NCBI GenBank assembly: GCA_943913655.1
Contig: CALTZA010000002.1
Coordinates: 62,001-126,000, forward strand
Direction of reading: 5' to 3'
Source of the DNA: an uncultured Francisella sp.
GTDB taxonomy: Bacteria; Pseudomonadota; Gammaproteobacteria; Burkholderiales; Neisseriaceae
DNA length: 64,000 bases
In this document: positions 61,216 through 64,000 of the stretch, in pieces
How positions within the stretch are numbered: position 1 is the first letter of the stretch
How the letters are laid out: each line of letters opens with the position of its first letter
The notes under the pieces: generated by a model
The model's database searches: none
What the model was told of the DNA's origin: nothing
Seen by the model: only the letters and a program-made list of their open reading frames with translations
Translations under genes and position numbers: made by a program

Positions 61216-62139
61216 CTAATCAAAATGTGAATAAATGATCTCTTGATGCCCTTGAATAAACATTGCAGCTGATTGTGGTTTGCCTCCAGCAAGTTGCAAT
61301 TCTTTAATCAATAAAGCGTTTTCGCCAGTAGCAACCAATATCCCTTCTTGAGAGACAGAAATAATTTGTCCTGGAGAGGCCTTCTCGCCACAGCTAACTG
61401 CTATGGCTTGCCAAATTTTAAGCAAACACCCCTCCCACATGCAGTGCATTACCGGTGCTGGATTAAAAGCACGAATTTTTCGTTCCAATCGTATTGCAGG
61501 CAACTGCCAATCAATCACTGCTTCATGTTTACTTATCTTATGGGCATAGCAGGCCCCTGTCTCATCTTGAGCCGTGGCCTCAATTACAGGTAACTTACCT
61601 AAGGTGCGTATCATAAGTTCTGCCCCTAACACTTGTAGGCGCTCTTGCAAACTAGCAGCTGTTTCTTGTGGATGAATGGCTAAAGATTGTTGCATGAGTA
61701 TCTCTCCTGTATCTAGCCCTTCATTCATGAGCATCACACTCACACCCGTGATCGCATCACCTGCTTCGATGGCTCGCTGAATAGGAGCTGCTCCTCGCCA
61801 ACGTGGTAATAGTGAGGTATGGATATTGATACAGCCTTGCTTTGGTAGTTTTAATAAAGCTGTTGGAATAAGCAGTCCATAAGCTGCAACCACCATTACT
61901 TCTGGTTGATAGGAACGAAGCTGCTCAAACAGTATATGGGAATTTAAAGAAGAAGGTTGTAACACAGGCAGTCCTTTGTTTAGCGCTAGGATTTTAACTT
62001 CATTAGCTTTGATCTTTAGACCGCGCCCCTTTGGCTTATCTGGTTGTGTTAATACAGCCACTACTTCTACGCCATTATCTAAAAGGGCACGCAGCATATA
62101 GGCAGCAAAATGCGGGCTACCAGCAAAAATTGTCTTCAT
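61216..62139 (-). CDS. fmt: Methionyl-tRNA formyltransferase
   Basis: Fmt formylates initiator Met-tRNA. The 307-residue protein has VVAAYGLLIPTALL, the catalytic NIHTSLLPRWRGAAPIQRAI (with Asn, His) and GDAITGVSVMLMNEGLDTG with the catalytic Asp. The start overlaps def by 4 nt (ATGA), so the two genes are co-translated. Confidence 0.97.
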   Translation of the reverse strand: MKTIFAGSPHFAAYMLRALLDNGVEVVAVLTQPDKPKGRGLKIKANEVKILALNKGLPVLQPSSLNSHILFEQLRSYQPEVMVVAAYGLLIPTALLKLPKQGCINIHTSLLPRWRGAAPIQRAIEAGDAITGVSVMLMNEGLDTGEILMQQSLAIHPQETAASLQERLQVLGAELMIRTLGKLPVIEATAQDETGACYAHKISKHEAVIDWQLPAIRLERKIRAFNPAPVMHCMWEGCLLKIWQAIAVSCGEKASPGQIISVSQEGILVATGENALLIKELQLAGGKPQSAAMFIQGHQEIIYSHFD

Positions 62140-62660
62140 TGTGCTTTTTCTCTTATTTTTGATTGTTTGATTAATTTTGTCTTAACGCGGTTTTGTTTCA
62201 GACGGGACAAATAATTCACAAATACTTTACCCTGTAAGTGATCAAGTTCATGCTGAATGCATCTAGACAGTAAGCCATCAGCCTCTAAAGAAAAAGTTTC
62301 TTCATCAAGATTTATAGCTGTGACTTTTACTCTCTCTGCCCGAGTCACGGTTTCATAAATACCAGGTAAGGATAGGCAGCCTTCTTCTCCCTGCACCATA
62401 CCTTCCTGTGCAGTAATAACTGGGTTAATCAACACGATAGGTTGGTTGCGTTCTTCAGAGATATCGATCACCACCACACGCACATGTTGATTCACTTGGG
62501 TTGCCGCCAATCCCACTCCATTAAGTGCATACATAGTTTCAAACATATCTTGCACTAGTTTCTTAATGTTATCATCTATGTTTAATACTGGTTCTGCCAT
62601 TTTACGCAAATTTTCATGAGGATATTTTAAAACTTGTAAAATTGCCACGACACTTCCCAT
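62136..62660 (-). CDS. def: Peptide deformylase
   Basis: Def removes the formyl group from nascent proteins. The 174-residue protein has the three motifs GVGLAATQV (motif 1), EGCLSLPG (motif 2) and QHELDHLQG (motif 3, HExxH), which bind the metal. Two further starts (TTG 62663 and a GTG at 62648, giving VAILQVLKYP) are possible; ATG 62660 is shown. Confidence 0.96.
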   Translation of the reverse strand: MGSVVAILQVLKYPHENLRKMAEPVLNIDDNIKKLVQDMFETMYALNGVGLAATQVNQHVRVVVIDISEERNQPIVLINPVITAQEGMVQGEEGCLSLPGIYETVTRAERVKVTAINLDEETFSLEADGLLSRCIQHELDHLQGKVFVNYLSRLKQNRVKTKLIKQSKIREKAQ

Positions 62661-62817
62661 CAAATATGTTTTTTAAGATTTTTTATTATACTTTATACTG
62701 TAAAAACTAATGTGGTATAATCAAGCGGAATATTCGCTAAACTCACAAAAGCCGCTTGTACTGCTGGTTTGCTGCCCATGCACATTGTCTCGCATTGTCT
62801 GTCAGGAGAATTTTAAA

Positions 62818-63921
62818 GTGAAATCAGTTCTATCTCTTATCAGCTGCCTTATTATTTGCTCTTCTAGTGCAAGGGCTAGTTCTCATCGTTTTGTACACCA
62901 GCATCAAAGCCATCACCCCAGACATAAACTACAGCAAACTCAATCTCCAACACCATTAAGAGGGCGAACTACTTTCTCACAAAAAGTGATTAAGCTAACT
63001 CCTAAAGTAGAAACATCGGATACCAAAAAGCAATGGCGCCTACCAGTTAACGTATTAAATTCGCTACTAAGTTATCCAGAGATTTTACCTACTCAAGAGA
63101 TAACACATGCGCCAAGATTAATACGCAATGCTCAAGGTTCTTTACTATACAAAGTAGGCGATCGCGTATATGCCAAAAATCTTAATAAAACCGGTCGCTA
63201 TTTAATTTATCGTCTTGGTGAAAAAGTGGTTGATCCTAGTACCCACCAATTGTTAGGAACAGAGGTGGTCTATACTGGAGAAGCCAAAACTATCGGCCCT
63301 CGCGATAGTAGCAAGATGATTGTACGTGGCAAACACGCCCAGAAATATCTACCAGAAGATGAACGCTATAGTGCTTCCAAAATTTTTGGTCTGAAACTAC
63401 CCTCTTTATTTAGAAATCCAACTAAGCTAGCGATGCCGCTAGAACTTACAAAAGTACTTTCAGAAATTAGTGAAGGAGATCGACTTTTGTGGGTGCCAGA
63501 TCAGTGCCCTACTCATGGTAAATTTGTACCTCATGCTATGGCAAACGATTTTAGAGCACAGGTTATCCATGTATTTGATCATCTTGATGATCAGGAAATT
63601 GGTCGTTTTGAAACTGTCCTGCTCAATAAAGGGGTTGTAGATGGCTTAAGAGATGGAGCAATTTTATCCATCTATGACAAACCTGCCAACCAGCTTTTCG
63701 TTGAAGAAAACCATCATAATAAGTTGGCCCTCAAAGATTTGGCCTTTCCTGCGAACCGACTTGGTAAAGTCATTGTCTACCATAGCACAGAGCATGTTGC
63801 CTATGCCCTAGTTTTAGAGCATAGCAGCGAGTTAACCATTAACGTAGGTAGCGTTGCTTATGGTTCCTCACAGAAGGATTTAGAAGACTTTCCAGATGAT
63901 AGGGATTTTAATATTAATTGA
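62818..63921 (+). CDS. Exported protein related to the dprA-linked LysM family, LysM domain missing
   Basis: From GTG 62818 (AGGAG 9 nt upstream) this is a 367-residue protein with a signal peptide (about 1-20, ending ARA-S), a His-rich low-complexity linker (about 21-60), and a C-terminal region beginning KVIKLTPKVE. That region aligns from memory with the part that follows LysM in the betaproteobacterial LysM peptidoglycan-binding protein next to dprA (KLSPRIR... then HAPRLI..., GDRVYAKNL..., YRLGEKVVDPSTHQLLGTEVVYTGEA, SEGDRLLWVP, FVPHA). No LysM motif (YTVRRGDTLW) can be read. The upstream frame from 62710 is unsupported. The position beside dprA and divergent from def matches the family. 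Confidence 0.75.
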   Translation: MKSVLSLISCLIICSSSARASSHRFVHQHQSHHPRHKLQQTQSPTPLRGRTTFSQKVIKLTPKVETSDTKKQWRLPVNVLNSLLSYPEILPTQEITHAPRLIRNAQGSLLYKVGDRVYAKNLNKTGRYLIYRLGEKVVDPSTHQLLGTEVVYTGEAKTIGPRDSSKMIVRGKHAQKYLPEDERYSASKIFGLKLPSLFRNPTKLAMPLELTKVLSEISEGDRLLWVPDQCPTHGKFVPHAMANDFRAQVIHVFDHLDDQEIGRFETVLLNKGVVDGLRDGAILSIYDKPANQLFVEENHHNKLALKDLAFPANRLGKVIVYHSTEHVAYALVLEHSSELTINVGSVAYGSSQKDLEDFPDDRDFNIN

Positions 63922-63932
63922 ATCAGTCGTCC

Positions 63933-64000
63933 ATGTTGGCGCAAGCTGAATTAAGAAGTTATTTGCAATTGGCTTTTACTCCTTATCTGGGGATAGTAAG
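63933..64000 (+). CDS. dprA: DNA processing protein DprA, N-terminal end (partial)
   Basis: The frame from ATG 63933 (or TTG 63918) reads MLAQAELRSYLQLAFTPYLG and runs off the right edge. The pattern L-x-x-x-L-x-L-x-x-x-x-G-I/L-G matches the N-terminal SAM-like part of DprA, and the position after the LysM-family gene and divergent from def is the usual one in betaproteobacteria. DprA loads RecA on transforming ssDNA. Only 22 codons are visible. Confidence 0.6.
   Translation, partial: MLAQAELRSYLQLAFTPYLGIV

Overview
The window looks like a chromosomal segment of a low-GC (roughly 38-40 % by eye) betaproteobacterium undergoing genome erosion, probably host-associated. The lineage call rests on gene content and order: a mdh / sdhCDAB-sdhE-gltA / sucAB-lpd block, an earP-efp pair whose EF-P carries Arg32, glnE, an ispD-ispF pair, and a dprA / LysM-family / def-fmt-rsmB-ntrY-ntrX block of the kind seen in Neisseria and Burkholderia relatives. 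The exact genus cannot be assigned from sequence reading alone. No rRNA, tRNA, CRISPR array or intact mobile element was found.

Layout. 1-0.9 kb: the 3' end of a uvrD-type helicase gene and a small membrane protein closed by a strong terminator. 1-17.7 kb: glnE, then a nearly complete TCA-cycle cluster (mdh divergent from sdhCDAB-sdhE-gltA-sucA-sucB-lpd-sucC-sucD). 17.7-28.3 kb: an LptA-like protein, a FadI-type thiolase, nusB-ribH, dnaJ, a MaoC-like protein, brnQ, an ArnT-like glycosyltransferase and leuD-leuC. 28.3-32.6 kb: a gene graveyard with a TnpB-like transposase remnant, a shattered S9A prolyl-oligopeptidase-like gene and a shattered parC (topoisomerase IV subunit A). 32.6-38.5 kb: an NlpC/P60 peptidase, a small protein, a WaaE-like glycosyltransferase, a Pcm-like methyltransferase, alr and gyrA. 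38.7-46.3 kb: an orphan membrane protein, earP-efp, eno-ftsB, sodB, a frameshifted Xaa-Pro aminopeptidase and a run of small membrane proteins ending in one that resembles a Bacteroidota family. 46.4-64 kb: an AmiD-like lipoprotein, an ispDF fusion, dnaQ, a candidate small RNA, a YdgA-like protein, cca, htpX, proA, a broken ampG, rsmD, the ntrY-ntrX two-component pair with a degenerate AAA+ domain in NtrX, rsmB, fmt, def, a LysM-family relative without its LysM domain, and the start of dprA.

How it works together. The TCA cluster suggests respiratory growth on host-derived carbon. BrnQ and isolated leuCD suggest mixed import and residual synthesis of branched-chain amino acids. The cell wall is made (alr, ftsB) but recycling may be failing because ampG is broken while AmiD is intact. 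Loss of parC beside an intact gyrA suggests gyrase may carry all type II topoisomerase work, unless another parC copy exists.

No clear new multi-gene defence or mobile system is visible. The items most worth a second look are the orphan sRNA-like transcription unit at 49.3-49.45 kb, the Bacteroidota-like HEKIH protein at 45.9 kb, the NtrX that has lost its ATPase motifs, the IspDF fusion that keeps an internal ribosome binding site, and the dead parC.
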